From contig NZ_JAGHZS010000001.1 of the NCBI RefSeq assembly GCF_017745275.1, forward strand, positions 868,001-932,000: a DNA stretch of 64,000 nt, written 5' to 3'. The notes below the pieces were generated by a model that did no database searches, had not been told where the DNA came from, and saw only the letters and a list, made by a program, of their open reading frames with translations. The stretch's first letter is position 1, and every line of letters begins with the position of its first letter. Source of the DNA: Chitinophaga sp. GTDB lineage: Bacteria > Bacteroidota > Bacteroidia > Chitinophagales > Chitinophagaceae. Position numbers and translations under genes: made by a program. Positions 1-9,727 of this stretch are shown in pieces.

Positions 1-142
1 CCGGTGTCATAAAAAAATCCGGTCCCGGTATCACATTCGATGCTTTCTATATTCGTTCTGTTCACATCATAGTTACTACCGGGATAATCTAAACGCCGGG
101 GATTTGCCTCGTTGTTTTCATTGTTTTTATAGGTCACCTGAT

Positions 143-168
143 AAAAAAACGCCGGCGTGGTGCCGGCG
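143..168 (-). terminator. Intrinsic terminator of the LacI-family gene
   Basis: Read on the minus strand there is a perfect 7-bp stem (CGCCGGC/GCCGGCG) with a 5-nt loop, followed directly by seven T residues. It begins 27 bp after the stop of the LacI-family gene at 195. There is no T tract on the plus-strand side, so it serves minus-strand transcription only. Confidence 0.85.
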
Positions 169-194
169 CTATCAGTAACTTTTATGAAGTATGT

Positions 195-1214
195 TTATGT
201 GCGGGAGGAAGACTCTCTGACAATGAGTTCCGGCGCCAGTACAATTTGTTGCGTATGTGCAGAAGGGTGGTTTAATTCCTTCATGAGTACATCCACAATA
301 TTTTTCCCGATGGCGTGTATGGGTTGGGAAACGCAGGTAATAGAAGGGCTGTGGAGGCGGAACAGATCGTGATCATCAAATCCTACGAGCCCGATTTCTT
401 TTCCTATTCTCCATCCGAGAGAGCGGATACTTTCGATGCCGGAGATGCCTAAATAGTTGGTAGCAAAGAATACGGCGTCGATGTCTTTTATGGAAGTAAG
501 GAATTTTTTTATTTCGTTGTTAAAGCTTTCCCGGTCAAGGTCGAACGGAAGCCGTTTTATGAGTGATTTACTGAAAGTTAATTTGTGGTCTTTGAGTGCA
601 GCTGCAAATCCATCCAGGCGGTCTTTCATCTGTGTTTGATCCGAGGCGATAGTAACGATGGCTATTTTCTTATAACCTTGTTTGGCCAGGTGGGCAGTGG
701 CATCGTAGGCACCTTTGAAATTGTCGAGCACTACATAATGACTACTTACATGCGGGAAGTAGCGGTCCATGAGTACCAGTGGTTTGGCGGCTGTTTGCAG
801 CTGTTCTATTTCTTTGTCCAGGTTTTTAGTGGGGGTGATGATATAACCATCTACCTGCCTGTACTTCAGTACTTCGAGTAATCCCTTTGCTTTCTCTGTA
901 TTATCTTCGGTACTGCCGTAGAGCACTTTATAGCCGTATTTATCTGCTTCGTCTTCCACTATTTTAGCCAGTGAAGCGAAGAAGTTATTGGCAATATCTT
1001 CCACTATCAACCCGATAGTTTTGGTTTTTCCTGTGCGCAGGCCACGTGCTAGCTGGTTAGGCTTGTACTTGAGCCGGGTTGCAATCTTTTGTATTTTTTT
1101 ACTTACCTGTTCGCTGATTCTTTTCTCCTTTGCTTTTCCATTTAATACAAAAGATACCGTGGTAGGAGATACTCCGGCTTGCTTTGCAATATCTTTAATA
1201 GAGATCCCTTTCAT
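195..1214 (-). CDS. LacI/GalR-family transcriptional regulator
   Basis: A 339-residue DNA-binding repressor of the LacI/GalR family. The N-terminal helix-turn-helix and hinge are plain (residues 5-50, with KDIAKQAGVSPTTVSFVLNG). The rest is a periplasmic-binding-protein-like sensor domain, with TIGLIVEDIANNFFASL near residue 65 and the dimer-core motif VGFDDHDLFRLHSP near 280. Family length is typical. In Bacteroidota these regulators usually sense a sugar and sit beside carbohydrate uptake genes; here it is divergent from an AraC-family gene and about 3 kb from two SusC/SusD pairs, so control of that locus is a reasonable inference. The effector is not evident. A strong intrinsic terminator follows the stop. 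Confidence 0.95.
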   Translation of the reverse strand: MKGISIKDIAKQAGVSPTTVSFVLNGKAKEKRISEQVSKKIQKIATRLKYKPNQLARGLRTGKTKTIGLIVEDIANNFFASLAKIVEDEADKYGYKVLYGSTEDNTEKAKGLLEVLKYRQVDGYIITPTKNLDKEIEQLQTAAKPLVLMDRYFPHVSSHYVVLDNFKGAYDATAHLAKQGYKKIAIVTIASDQTQMKDRLDGFAAALKDHKLTFSKSLIKRLPFDLDRESFNNEIKKFLTSIKDIDAVFFATNYLGISGIESIRSLGWRIGKEIGLVGFDDHDLFRLHSPSITCVSQPIHAIGKNIVDVLMKELNHPSAHTQQIVLAPELIVRESSSRT

Positions 1215-1528
1215 AGAAAAAAAATGCTATATCGATTTAGCCACGCCTAATTTACAAAATGAAGTTGGAAATTACGTTGTTGAACTAATTATTCCAAGGA
1301 ACCGCTAAAAACTTATCAGCAGGGTTCTGTCAGCCGTGTATCACATAAATTGGTTATTTTGGGTAGAATGATATTTTTTTAACCACTTTTTACTAATTTG
1401 GCATGATTCATAGGACGATCTCAATACTGCTCACCTACGCAAATCAGGTTCCGCTTCGGGGGAATAATGGTTATGGTAATAAAGTATAGGACTGCCACAG
1501 TAATATAGTAGCTTAAATTAATACATGA
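1215..1528. other. Divergent intergenic region between LacI- and AraC-family genes
   Basis: This 314-bp gap must hold the promoters of both divergent regulators. The sequence is AT-rich. No exact TAnnTTTG element was found on either strand; the nearest is TAATTTG, one base short, around 1394-1400 on the plus strand. No convincing LacI operator palindrome, RNA gene or ORF was recognised. Confidence 0.4.
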
Positions 1529-2404
1529 ATGAAACCCATCCTTATTAAAGTGGGGGCTTTTGCCGATAACCAGATCACGATTATAGAGAGAAGTGATCCT
1601 TATTTTAATACGCCTTTTCACTTCCACCCGGAATGTGAGCTGGTATACGTTACGGAAAGCCACGGTAAGAGAATAGTGGGTGACAGCATCGAGAGCTTTG
1701 AAGAAGGCGACATGGTGTTCCTGGGTCCGCATATACCGCATGTGTGGTATAATGAAGAGGAATATTACAAGGGAGACGACAGCCTGAAAGCCAGGTCTGT
1801 GGTGATTTATTTTCCCAAGGATATTTTCGGGGAGAAATTCTATGGACTGCCGGAAACGAAGGCGCTCACGGAGCTATTCCATCGTGCCCAGCGGGGTATG
1901 AAGATCACCGGTGCCACGCATGAATTGCTGAAGCCCGAAATCCTGGCCCTGCCCAGGAAAGAAGGGCTCGACAGGATTATTTCCCTGTTACACATTTTAA
2001 AAACATTATCAGAAACGCGTGATTGCTACTACCTGGCCAGTACCGGTTATTCACATGCCTACAACGTAAAGGACAACCATAAGATCGATGAAGTATTCAA
2101 ATATGTAATGAATAACTTCTCCAAAGAAATATCACTGCAGGATGTAGCCAGCATTACCAATTTATCACCACAATCATTTTGTCGTTTCTTTAAGAACCGC
2201 ACCAAAAAATCCTTCGTACAGTTTTTGAATGAAGTACGCATAGGCCATGCCTGTAAGCGTTTAACAGAAGAAGACTGGTCCATCGCTGAAATTGCTTATT
2301 CATGCGGGTTTAAGAACCTCTCCAACTTCAATCGTTTCTTCAAGGAAATAGTAGGTAAAACGCCGAAAGAATATAAGAACGAATTACGCCTGAAGGAAGC
2401 ATGA
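1529..2404 (+). CDS. AraC-family transcriptional regulator with cupin sensor domain
   Basis: A 291-residue activator-type regulator. The N-terminal part is a cupin arm (FHFHPECELVYVTESHG near residues 30-50, with a histidine-rich strand), and the last 100 residues hold the paired AraC helix-turn-helix, including ISLQDVASITNLSPQSFCRF and the closing signature IAYSCGFKNLSNFNRFFK. Proteins of this layout usually bind a small sugar or metabolite with the cupin and activate uptake or degradation genes. It reads toward the sigma factor and SusC/SusD block 140 bp downstream. An ATG at 1525 is out of frame and soon stops, so 1529 is the start. The ligand is unknown. Confidence 0.93.
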   Translation: MKPILIKVGAFADNQITIIERSDPYFNTPFHFHPECELVYVTESHGKRIVGDSIESFEEGDMVFLGPHIPHVWYNEEEYYKGDDSLKARSVVIYFPKDIFGEKFYGLPETKALTELFHRAQRGMKITGATHELLKPEILALPRKEGLDRIISLLHILKTLSETRDCYYLASTGYSHAYNVKDNHKIDEVFKYVMNNFSKEISLQDVASITNLSPQSFCRFFKNRTKKSFVQFLNEVRIGHACKRLTEEDWSIAEIAYSCGFKNLSNFNRFFKEIVGKTPKEYKNELRLKEA

Positions 2405-2543
2405 TAAAAATATAATTATTTTATTATTTGGTTATTTAGTTATTTTAAAAAGTAAGTACCCAAATATGCATTTATCAAAATTTTCTTCTTACATTCAAGG
2501 TTAGTAATTATCAACCAAAACACTTAATTACTACTGTAATTCA

Positions 2544-3131
2544 ATGTACAGCAGTTATTCAGATAACCAGTTAGTATCGCTCCTGAAAAGCGATGATTGC
2601 GCTGCCTTCAATGCCATCTACGACCGCTATAGTAAGCTATTGTACCTATTCATACATAGTAAACTCGATGCGGCAGAGATCAGCAAAGATGTACTGCAGG
2701 AGCTCTTCATTTCCTTATGGGAAAAACGGCACTCCTTAGTGCTGAAAGAATCGCTCAAAGCCTACCTGTACCAGGTAGCCCGTCACAAAATCATCGACAT
2801 TTACCGCAAAAACGCCACATACCGCAAATACCTGCAACAACTGATCGAACACTTCGATGCACAACCGCATTCTATTACGGAAACCGTGGACAATAAAGCC
2901 AGGACCCAGGAACTGTTTGAAGCCATTAACCATTTGCCGGAGCGCATGAAAGAAATTTTTATGCTCAGCCGCTTCGAGAATCTGACCGTAGAACAGATAT
3001 CCACGCATTTAGGGCTGTCTCAACAAACTGTTAAAAACCAGATTACCAAAGCATTAAAGATATTAAGGGCTAACTACGCCAGAACAGACCTTATCATCAT
3101 TCTGCTTTTCACATACTTTATCACCGCTTAA
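2544..3131 (+). CDS. RNA polymerase ECF sigma factor, FecI-like
   Basis: A 195-residue extracytoplasmic-function sigma-70 factor. Region 2 covers about residues 20-90 (FNAIYDRYSKLLYLFIHSKL, then LQELFISLWEKR), and region 4 about 125-180 (LPERMKEIFMLSRFENLTVE and the helix-turn-helix EQISTHLGLSQQTVKNQI). A short hydrophobic tail ends the protein, as often seen in Bacteroidota FecI-like sigma factors. It is followed by the FecR anti-sigma factor and an STN-domain SusC, the usual trio in which an outer-membrane receptor signals substrate binding to free the sigma factor. It probably drives transcription of its own uptake genes. Confidence 0.95.
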   Translation: MYSSYSDNQLVSLLKSDDCAAFNAIYDRYSKLLYLFIHSKLDAAEISKDVLQELFISLWEKRHSLVLKESLKAYLYQVARHKIIDIYRKNATYRKYLQQLIEHFDAQPHSITETVDNKARTQELFEAINHLPERMKEIFMLSRFENLTVEQISTHLGLSQQTVKNQITKALKILRANYARTDLIIILLFTYFITA

Positions 3132-3182
3132 CCGGTTTTGTGCCGGCCTACGGTGCAAAAACGTTTAACTACGAAAAAAAAT

Positions 3183-3203
3183 AAGGGTACAATGGTACCT
3201 TTT
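3183..3203 (+). terminator. Possible weak hairpin between sigma and anti-sigma genes
   Basis: A short stem (GGTAC/GTACC, extendable by A-T and one G-T pair) closes a 4-nt loop, with a run of A before it and four T after it. It could be an attenuator or weak bidirectional terminator in the 113-bp gap between the sigma and FecR genes. The stem is short and chance is possible. Confidence 0.3.
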
Positions 3204-3244
3204 CCACGTTATTACGACTTAAGAACACATAAAACGCCAACAAG

Positions 3245-4258
3245 GTGGACACAGAACAGATAAAAATATTGCTGGAGCGATATAATCAGGGGAGTTGCTC
3301 ACCGGAGGAAGCGGCTATTGTAGAACAATGGTTTGAGAATATTAATCGTCATCAGTCCACCTACATAGAAGAAAAAGAGCTTGACCGGGAACTGGACCAG
3401 ATAAAACTGCAATTGAACCAGCACATTGCACCGGCACCTAAAGTGCGGCGGATGAATGCCCGTTACTGGTATGCAGCGGCCGCGGCGGCGGTGGTAATTG
3501 CTGCCGGCATTTTCTGGTTTAATCGGCCAGCCAAACAAACCGGTGTCACACCGGATACAACTACCGCCCCACTGGCGGTGAGTCAGTCGAACCGTGTGAT
3601 CCGCAATGGATTTGTAGAAATTACTACCACCAAAGCACATAAAGAAGATATTACCCTGGAAGATGGCAGCACTGTTACGCTCAATGGCAGCAGTAAAATC
3701 CGCTACCCGGAACATTTCAGCGACAGTACCCGTGTTATTTTCCTGGAAGAAGGGGAAGCCTTTTTTAATGTAGCCACGGACCCGCATAAACGCTTCGTGG
3801 TAAATGCCGGAGAACTGGCTACCACCGCTTTAGGGACATCTTTCAATATCAGGGCCTATGCTATAGAAAATAAAGTAATAGTAGCCCTGGTAAGTGGAAA
3901 AGTAAAAGTAGATCAATTGAATAAAAACGGCTCCCTGATCCTGCTCCCCAGCGAACAGCTCAGCTACGACCGTATTTCACTCAGTCTCATTAAAAGCAAT
4001 TTCAATAAACCAGAAGAAATCACCGGTTGGAAACAAGGTTACCTCGTATTCAGAGATGCTCCTTACAGTGAGTTAGTAACAGGCATAGAAAATCGTTATG
4101 GTGTCACCGTTATGAACGAAAGCAACAAAAAAGAATGGAATTATACCGGCTCTTTCAAAAATGAAAACCTGAAAGAAGTAATGGATATTATCAGCCTGGC
4201 TAAATCACTTTCTTATACCATTAAAAACGATACCGTTTATCTGCAAAACAAAAACTAG
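3245..4258 (+). CDS. FecR-family anti-sigma factor (FecR plus DUF4974)
   Basis: A 337-residue inner-membrane anti-sigma factor. The cytoplasmic N-terminus (about 1-75) should bind the sigma factor. One membrane span lies near residues 75-95 (YWYAAAAAAVVIAAGIFWF). The periplasmic FecR domain follows at about 120-225 (LEDGSTVTLNGSSKIRYP, GEAFFNVATD, ALGTSFNIRAY), and a C-terminal DUF4974 domain at about 260-335. The start is a GTG at 3245. The SusC gene begins 5 bp after the stop. By family knowledge the periplasmic part contacts the STN domain of the receptor encoded next and relays substrate binding to the sigma factor. Confidence 0.95.
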   Translation: MDTEQIKILLERYNQGSCSPEEAAIVEQWFENINRHQSTYIEEKELDRELDQIKLQLNQHIAPAPKVRRMNARYWYAAAAAAVVIAAGIFWFNRPAKQTGVTPDTTTAPLAVSQSNRVIRNGFVEITTTKAHKEDITLEDGSTVTLNGSSKIRYPEHFSDSTRVIFLEEGEAFFNVATDPHKRFVVNAGELATTALGTSFNIRAYAIENKVIVALVSGKVKVDQLNKNGSLILLPSEQLSYDRISLSLIKSNFNKPEEITGWKQGYLVFRDAPYSELVTGIENRYGVTVMNESNKKEWNYTGSFKNENLKEVMDIISLAKSLSYTIKNDTVYLQNKN

Positions 4259-4263
4259 TCCAT

Positions 4264-7200
4264 ATGAGGGTAAGGCCGTGCCCCATGAAATGGTTTGTAT
4301 CCATGGGGTTAATGCTGACGCTTTTGTTGGCGGGGGGCTTGTTCACACCGACTAGTGCTTTTTGGCAAACTCCCGACCCGCCCCCGACTGTCGTCACCAT
4401 CCAGGTGAAAAATAAAAACCTGGAAGACGTAATGACCGAAATTTCGGCGAAAACAGGGCTAAACTTTCATTACGACAAGGCCGATCTGAACCTGAAGAAA
4501 AAGATCACGTTAAATTGCACCAAAACACCCATCGATGAAGTGCTGTTGTTAATGTCGGCCCAATCAGGATTAAAGTTTACCCGCATCAACAATAAGATCA
4601 TTGTAGGCGCAGCAAGTGACACCAAAACCTCACCCACTGTAGATCTGCTGAATCATGTATCACTGGAAAGAGATATAACAGGAATAGTACGCGACAATAA
4701 AGGCACGCCCCTTCCTGGAGTTACTGTACAGATTAAACATACGAATAAAGGAACCCAAACAAACGCCGATGCTGGTTTTACTATAAAAGCCAGCACCGGC
4801 GATATGCTTGTATTTAGCAGCGTTGGCTATGTTACCCGCGAAGTACCCGTGGGTACTGAAAGCGACGTGAATATACGCCTGCAGGAAAATGTGAAAGCGC
4901 TCAATGAACTGGTAGTAACCGCTTTAGGCCTGCAAAAAAGAGCAAAAGAGCTTCCCTACTCCACCCAACAACTGGATGGAGACGATGTGCAACTCGTAAA
5001 AGATGCTAACGTCATTAACTGCCTGAGCGGAAAAACCGCCGGCGCTACCATTACCCGCAGCGCTTCCGGTATAGGCGGCTCGGTTAGAGTAGTATTGCGT
5101 GGTAATAAATCAACACGCGAAAATCAACCGCTATATATTGTTGATGGTGTGCCATACGCCAACTATACTCCTTCCCAACCTGCTGATGTATGGGGCCAAT
5201 CCCACAACATCATTGGCGCCGGCGGCAGGGATGGCGGCGATGGTATTTCCAATATCAATCCTGATAATATTGAAAGCATCAGTATCCTGAAAGGCGCTTC
5301 CGCCGCCGCTTTATACGGCAGCCAGGCAGCCAATGGTGTTATTCTTATTACTACCAAAAAAGGTAAAGCAGGCAGAAGTAAAATAGATGTATCGTCGGAC
5401 TTTACGCTCGAAAGCCCTTCCCTACTGCCCTCCCTGCAATACCGTTATGCACAAACAGATCCTCCCGGTCCTGACCGTGTAGGCACCGAACAACCCGGCT
5501 CTCTTGGCAGCTGGGGAAAGCCTACCCAGGTACCCGATCACGTAAAACATTTCTATAACACCGGTTCCACCTGGACCAATACCATCGCCTTCAGTGGCGG
5601 CACCGAAACAGCACAAAGTTATTTTTCCTACGCCAACACCACCAACAAAGGCATACTGCCTACCAATAAGTTTAACAGGCATACCGTCGCCTTTCGCGAA
5701 ACATTAAAGCTGCTGAATGAAAAACTGCTGATGGATGCCAACGTATCGTTTACTGCGCAAAACACCGAAAACCGGCTTTCTTCCGGATTATACTACAGCC
5801 CTATTTCCGGCTTGTATGTTTTTCCACGGGGGCAGGACTTCGACTTTTATAAAAATCATTTCGAATATTATGACTCCGGCAGAAGTCTTTATTTGCAGAA
5901 CTGGTGGAATATACGGGCCGATAAAGGCTGGATAGGCCAGGATGATCAGCAAAACCCGATGTGGGCATTACAGCGTAATATCCGCCTGGATACCCGCTAC
6001 CGCGGTCTGGCAACGCTATCACTGACCTGGCAACTGAACGACTGGCTGGCCGTGAAAGGACGCGCCAACTTCGACAAATCACTGGATCAATATGAACTGG
6101 AAGCCTATGCCGGTACACAGATTGTACTTTCCGGTGTGAACGGCCGCTATACCCTGGAAAGAGAATTCAATACGCAGTTGTATGGCGACCTGATGGTCAA
6201 TGCCAGCCATAAAATCAATAAATGGCTGCATCTCGCCGGCAATATCGGCGCCAATATTACCGATACCAAAGCACATGAACGCGCATTCAATGGCTCCAAC
6301 CCCAATGCCAATCCAGGCCTGATTTATCCTAATAAATTTGCCGTATCCAATATCACCAGCAACTCCATGGATGCACAGCATAGCGTAGATCAAAAACAGC
6401 TGCAGGCATTGTTTGCCAATGTACAGGCAGGATTTAAAAATTTCCTGTTCCTCGATCTTACCGGCCGTAACGACTGGTCCAGCACCTTTGCTTTTACATC
6501 TACCATGAATAAAGGCTACTTCTATTATTCAGCGGGATTATCGGCGGTATGGAGCGATGTATTTAAAATGCCGGCTCCCATAGACTTCCTGCGCTCGCGG
6601 ATTTCCTATGCCAAAGTAGGCAATGATATTGCAGCTTACGCTTCCCGGCCGGCGCAGTTTTCCCTGCAAACAGTAGCAGGGGTGAGCCGGGTGGTGTTGA
6701 ATCAACGCATCCTTTACCCGGGCCTTACCCTTGAACCGGAGGATAACCGGGCGTTTGAAATAGGACTGGAAGCTCACCTGTTCAAAAACAGGATTACAGC
6801 GGATGTTACCTTCTACAAAAATAATAACTACAAACAGTACATGGAAGTCCCCGCCCCGCTGGGGATCAAGTATAACACGTATTACCTGAACCTCGGTAAT
6901 ATCCAGAACCAGGGACTGGAAGCCACACTAACGCTAATGCCTATACGCAATAAAGCGTTATCCTGGACCAGCACCATTAATTTTGCCACGAATCAAAATA
7001 AAATAGTATCGCTCACCAATTCCAGGATTATTGGAGCCGACAGCAGCAGCATGTTTGTGCTGACAGATTTCGGGGTGAATATGTTTGGATCCTTTATCCA
7101 GGAAGGCGGTTCCTGGGGTGATATTTATTCCAATAAAGAACTCATAAAAGATGGCAGCGGCAATTATGTGCTGGATGCTGCCGGTAAGCTGCAAACCCGC

Positions 7201-7746
7201 AATGCGTTTAAAAGGGTAGGCAACCCCAACCCCGACTTCACCCTGGGATGGAATAACAGTATAGATTATAAAAATCTTAACCTGAGTTTCCTGGTAGATG
7301 GTCGCTTTGGGGGCAAAGTAATGAGTGTAACCCAGGCGGTGCTGGATTGGTATGGCGTCAGTGAAGTCAGTGCCCTGGCCCGTGATAATGGTGGTGTAAA
7401 CATTAAAGCCGTTTACAAAAACGGGACGCCATTTCCCGGAAAAATTGATGCACAAACCTATTATACCACTATCGGCAGCCGTGCCGGCGTGGGAGAAATG
7501 TATATGTATGATGCCACTAACATCCGCTTGCGGGAACTGAGCCTGAGTTATCGCATTCCTCTAAAATGGAAATGGATCCGTAACATGCGTGCCGGCATTA
7601 TTGGCAGAAACCTTTTCTTCTTTGAACTGCACGCTCCCTTTGATCCTGAAGTATCGATGGGCACCGGGAATGGCCTGCAGGGAGTGGATGTATTCGGACT
7701 ACCGCCCATGCGGAGTGTAGGTGTTAATTTAAGATTAGGCATTTAA
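4264..7746 (+). CDS. SusC/RagA-family TonB-dependent receptor with STN signalling domain
   Basis: A 1160-residue outer-membrane receptor that imports glycan or other nutrient fragments with its SusD partner. Order of parts: signal peptide (a second in-frame start at 4288 leaves a cleaner one); STN domain at about 45-115 (VTIQVKNKNLEDVMTEIS); carboxypeptidase-regulatory-like domain at about 138-215 (ITGIVRDNKGTPLPGVTVQI); SusC signature LNELVVTALG; plug with the SusC motif SISILKGASAAALYGSQAAN; then a 22-strand-type barrel. The STN domain marks it as a transducer for the FecR/sigma pair just upstream. SusD follows 11 bp downstream. The substrate cannot be read from the sequence. Confidence 0.95.
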   Translation: MRVRPCPMKWFVSMGLMLTLLLAGGLFTPTSAFWQTPDPPPTVVTIQVKNKNLEDVMTEISAKTGLNFHYDKADLNLKKKITLNCTKTPIDEVLLLMSAQSGLKFTRINNKIIVGAASDTKTSPTVDLLNHVSLERDITGIVRDNKGTPLPGVTVQIKHTNKGTQTNADAGFTIKASTGDMLVFSSVGYVTREVPVGTESDVNIRLQENVKALNELVVTALGLQKRAKELPYSTQQLDGDDVQLVKDANVINCLSGKTAGATITRSASGIGGSVRVVLRGNKSTRENQPLYIVDGVPYANYTPSQPADVWGQSHNIIGAGGRDGGDGISNINPDNIESISILKGASAAALYGSQAANGVILITTKKGKAGRSKIDVSSDFTLESPSLLPSLQYRYAQTDPPGPDRVGTEQPGSLGSWGKPTQVPDHVKHFYNTGSTWTNTIAFSGGTETAQSYFSYANTTNKGILPTNKFNRHTVAFRETLKLLNEKLLMDANVSFTAQNTENRLSSGLYYSPISGLYVFPRGQDFDFYKNHFEYYDSGRSLYLQNWWNIRADKGWIGQDDQQNPMWALQRNIRLDTRYRGLATLSLTWQLNDWLAVKGRANFDKSLDQYELEAYAGTQIVLSGVNGRYTLEREFNTQLYGDLMVNASHKINKWLHLAGNIGANITDTKAHERAFNGSNPNANPGLIYPNKFAVSNITSNSMDAQHSVDQKQLQALFANVQAGFKNFLFLDLTGRNDWSSTFAFTSTMNKGYFYYSAGLSAVWSDVFKMPAPIDFLRSRISYAKVGNDIAAYASRPAQFSLQTVAGVSRVVLNQRILYPGLTLEPEDNRAFEIGLEAHLFKNRITADVTFYKNNNYKQYMEVPAPLGIKYNTYYLNLGNIQNQGLEATLTLMPIRNKALSWTSTINFATNQNKIVSLTNSRIIGADSSSMFVLTDFGVNMFGSFIQEGGSWGDIYSNKELIKDGSGNYVLDAAGKLQTRNAFKRVGNPNPDFTLGWNNSIDYKNLNLSFLVDGRFGGKVMSVTQAVLDWYGVSEVSALARDNGGVNIKAVYKNGTPFPGKIDAQTYYTTIGSRAGVGEMYMYDATNIRLRELSLSYRIPLKWKWIRNMRAGIIGRNLFFFELHAPFDPEVSMGTGNGLQGVDVFGLPPMRSVGVNLRLGI

Positions 7747-7757
7747 AATACCCTCAA

Positions 7758-9338
7758 ATGAAAAACTGGAACATCATTGCTTTATTCGTCATGCTGACTT
7801 TGGTATTCGTCAGCGCGTGTACAAAAAAATTTGCCGACATCAATACCAACCCGTACGACTTTAATGAAGACGAGCTGAGAGCTGATTTTCGGTTGATGGG
7901 AGAACCCTTATCACAAGCGCAGCTAAACCTGCTGATTTATAATGATCCTCCCAATGCCCAATTGCAACAAAACCTGAATGCAGATGTATTCTCCGGTTAT
8001 ATGATGACGCCTACTCCCTTTGAAGGCAACATCAATAACACTAATTATGGATTGTTGTACTTGTGGAATAATCACCCGTGGGAAGTGGCGTATGATTTTG
8101 TGATGAAGACAACAGACTTTGCACAAACGAAATCCAAAGATACGTTCACTGATTTTTATGCCTGGGCCCAGATCATCAAAGTAGAGGGCATGCATCGGAT
8201 CAGTGATCTATATGGGCCCATTATTTATACCCACTATGGAGAAATGAACGCAGAGATGGGAATTGAATTCGACTCCCAGCAACAGGCTTATTATGCCTTT
8301 TTTAAAGATTTAGCGCAGGGCATAGATACCCTCACCGCTTATATCAACCGGAAAGCGCCGCAACGCTTTGCAGCATTTGACCTGGTATATAAAGGCGACT
8401 ATACCCAGTGGGTAAAATTTGCCAATACGTTGCGCCTGCGGCTGGCAATGCGCATCTCCGGCGTAGACCCTAAAAAAGCACGGGAAGAGGGCGAAGCTGC
8501 GCTCAGTCACCCGTTGGGTTTATTACAATCCGCCCCGGAGGACAACTTTGCGGTAGACATTTCCCCCGTTACCCATCCCTTAAATATTATGTGTTATACC
8601 TGGGCGGATGTGCGGATGAGTGCCCCCATGGAATCTTATCTTACTGGTTATAAAGATCCGCGGTTATCCCATTATTTTGTGCCTACAGATGAGGGCACCA
8701 ATGTATATCATGGCATACGTAATGGTATCAGGATTACAGCAAAAGAAGAATACAGCGGATTTTCGCCATTGGCACGATTCGACAACCGGATTTTATTTAT
8801 GACCACCGCGGAGGCGTATTTCCTGAAAGCAGAAGCAGCATTAAATGGCTGGAAAGGTGCGGGGAATGCCCAGGCTAATTATGAAGCAGGGATTGCGGCC
8901 TCTTTTAAACAGTATAATATCCCCAATGCCAGCGTATATGCAAACAACACTACTAATGTTCCGGCCCCTTATGTAGACCCTCAAAATGCGGAAAACAATG
9001 TTCCTTTGGGAGATAAATATTTAAGCACTATCACTATTAAATGGAATGAAGGCGACAGCCCGGAGAGAAAGCGGGAACGCATCATTACCCAGAAATGGAT
9101 TGCAGGATTTCCTGAAGGGGTGGAAGCGTGGAGTGAATTTCGCCGTACAGGTTATCCGAAATTATTCCCGGTAGTTATTAACAATAGTAATGGTACTATT
9201 CCCAGTGATAAATTTATCCGTCGTTTGCCGATGCCGCAGCGGGAAACCAGTACCAATCTCCTGGCAGTGAAGCGTGCGATTGCCACTTTAAAGGGAGAAG
9301 ACAATGGCGGAACGCCGCTGTGGTGGGACATTCGGTAA
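7758..9338 (+). CDS. SusD/RagB-family nutrient-binding outer-membrane lipoprotein
   Basis: A 526-residue surface lipoprotein that forms the lid of the upstream SusC barrel. The signal peptide ends in a lipobox (VSAC, Cys21). The body follows the SusD-like family, with the conserved block ITQKWIAGFPEGVEAWSEFR, then RTGYPKLFPV, and the closing motif GTPLWWDI. It belongs to the SusD/RagB group paired with long SusC proteins, and has a close paralogue at 12868-14499 sharing the same closing motif. It is co-transcribed with SusC. A 332-bp gap follows before the second pair. The ligand is unknown. Confidence 0.95.
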   Translation: MKNWNIIALFVMLTLVFVSACTKKFADINTNPYDFNEDELRADFRLMGEPLSQAQLNLLIYNDPPNAQLQQNLNADVFSGYMMTPTPFEGNINNTNYGLLYLWNNHPWEVAYDFVMKTTDFAQTKSKDTFTDFYAWAQIIKVEGMHRISDLYGPIIYTHYGEMNAEMGIEFDSQQQAYYAFFKDLAQGIDTLTAYINRKAPQRFAAFDLVYKGDYTQWVKFANTLRLRLAMRISGVDPKKAREEGEAALSHPLGLLQSAPEDNFAVDISPVTHPLNIMCYTWADVRMSAPMESYLTGYKDPRLSHYFVPTDEGTNVYHGIRNGIRITAKEEYSGFSPLARFDNRILFMTTAEAYFLKAEAALNGWKGAGNAQANYEAGIAASFKQYNIPNASVYANNTTNVPAPYVDPQNAENNVPLGDKYLSTITIKWNEGDSPERKRERIITQKWIAGFPEGVEAWSEFRRTGYPKLFPVVINNSNGTIPSDKFIRRLPMPQRETSTNLLAVKRAIATLKGEDNGGTPLWWDIR

Positions 9339-9670
9339 GATTTTAAAAAAAGTTAAAAAAATTTTAAAACACGATAGTACTATTTATAAGTACACACGAC
9401 TCCTTCTCTGTAGCGCAACATTTCAGCGCTCATTAGCTATGCTACCCTGTAAATTCAGGACGTTATAAAAAACACATTTCATGTAAGAAAAACGCAAAAA
9501 AATACTGCTGTGTCTAAACCCGGATGATACATTGCCATAGGCGATGAGGCTTTGCACGCTCCTATAAAAGGGTAGCTAACAGTAACACATATACGAAATC
9601 TGGATTCAAAGGATGGTGCACGCCATGCTAAGGGCTCCGTATTTTCTAAACTAATGCACGTCATCGAATA
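9339..9670. other. Gap between the two SusC/SusD pairs
   Basis: A 332-bp non-coding stretch. It opens with A/T runs after the SusD stop and contains small imperfect hairpins around 9410-9470 (for example AGCGC/GCGCT and CCTG/CAGG arms). No exact TAnnTTTG promoter, clear terminator or ORF was found. Its length suggests that the second SusC/SusD pair has its own transcription start or processing site, but I cannot place it. Confidence 0.35.
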
Positions 9671-9727
9671 ATGGTCAGTTTAAATCAATTATACAAATCC
9701 CATTTATTAACCAAAAAAAAGGCAAGT

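Noticed and set aside
1..194. Protein-like open frame on the minus strand (with segments such as NPRRLDYPGSNYDVNRT) running off the left edge, in frame after the LacI stop
   Set aside because: It has no ATG, its only candidate start is a GTG at 137, and it crosses or directly follows the LacI terminator with no promoter. A plus-strand frame ending at 92 is equally protein-like. Too little sequence to decide.
1421..1741. 106-codon minus-strand ORF over the AraC-family start
   Set aside because: Shadow of the AraC-family gene; composition is not protein-like and no homologous motif is seen.
9671..9727. Upstream start of the second SusC
   Set aside because: The added 19 residues place a polar stretch before the signal peptide; ATG 9728 gives a standard signal peptide.
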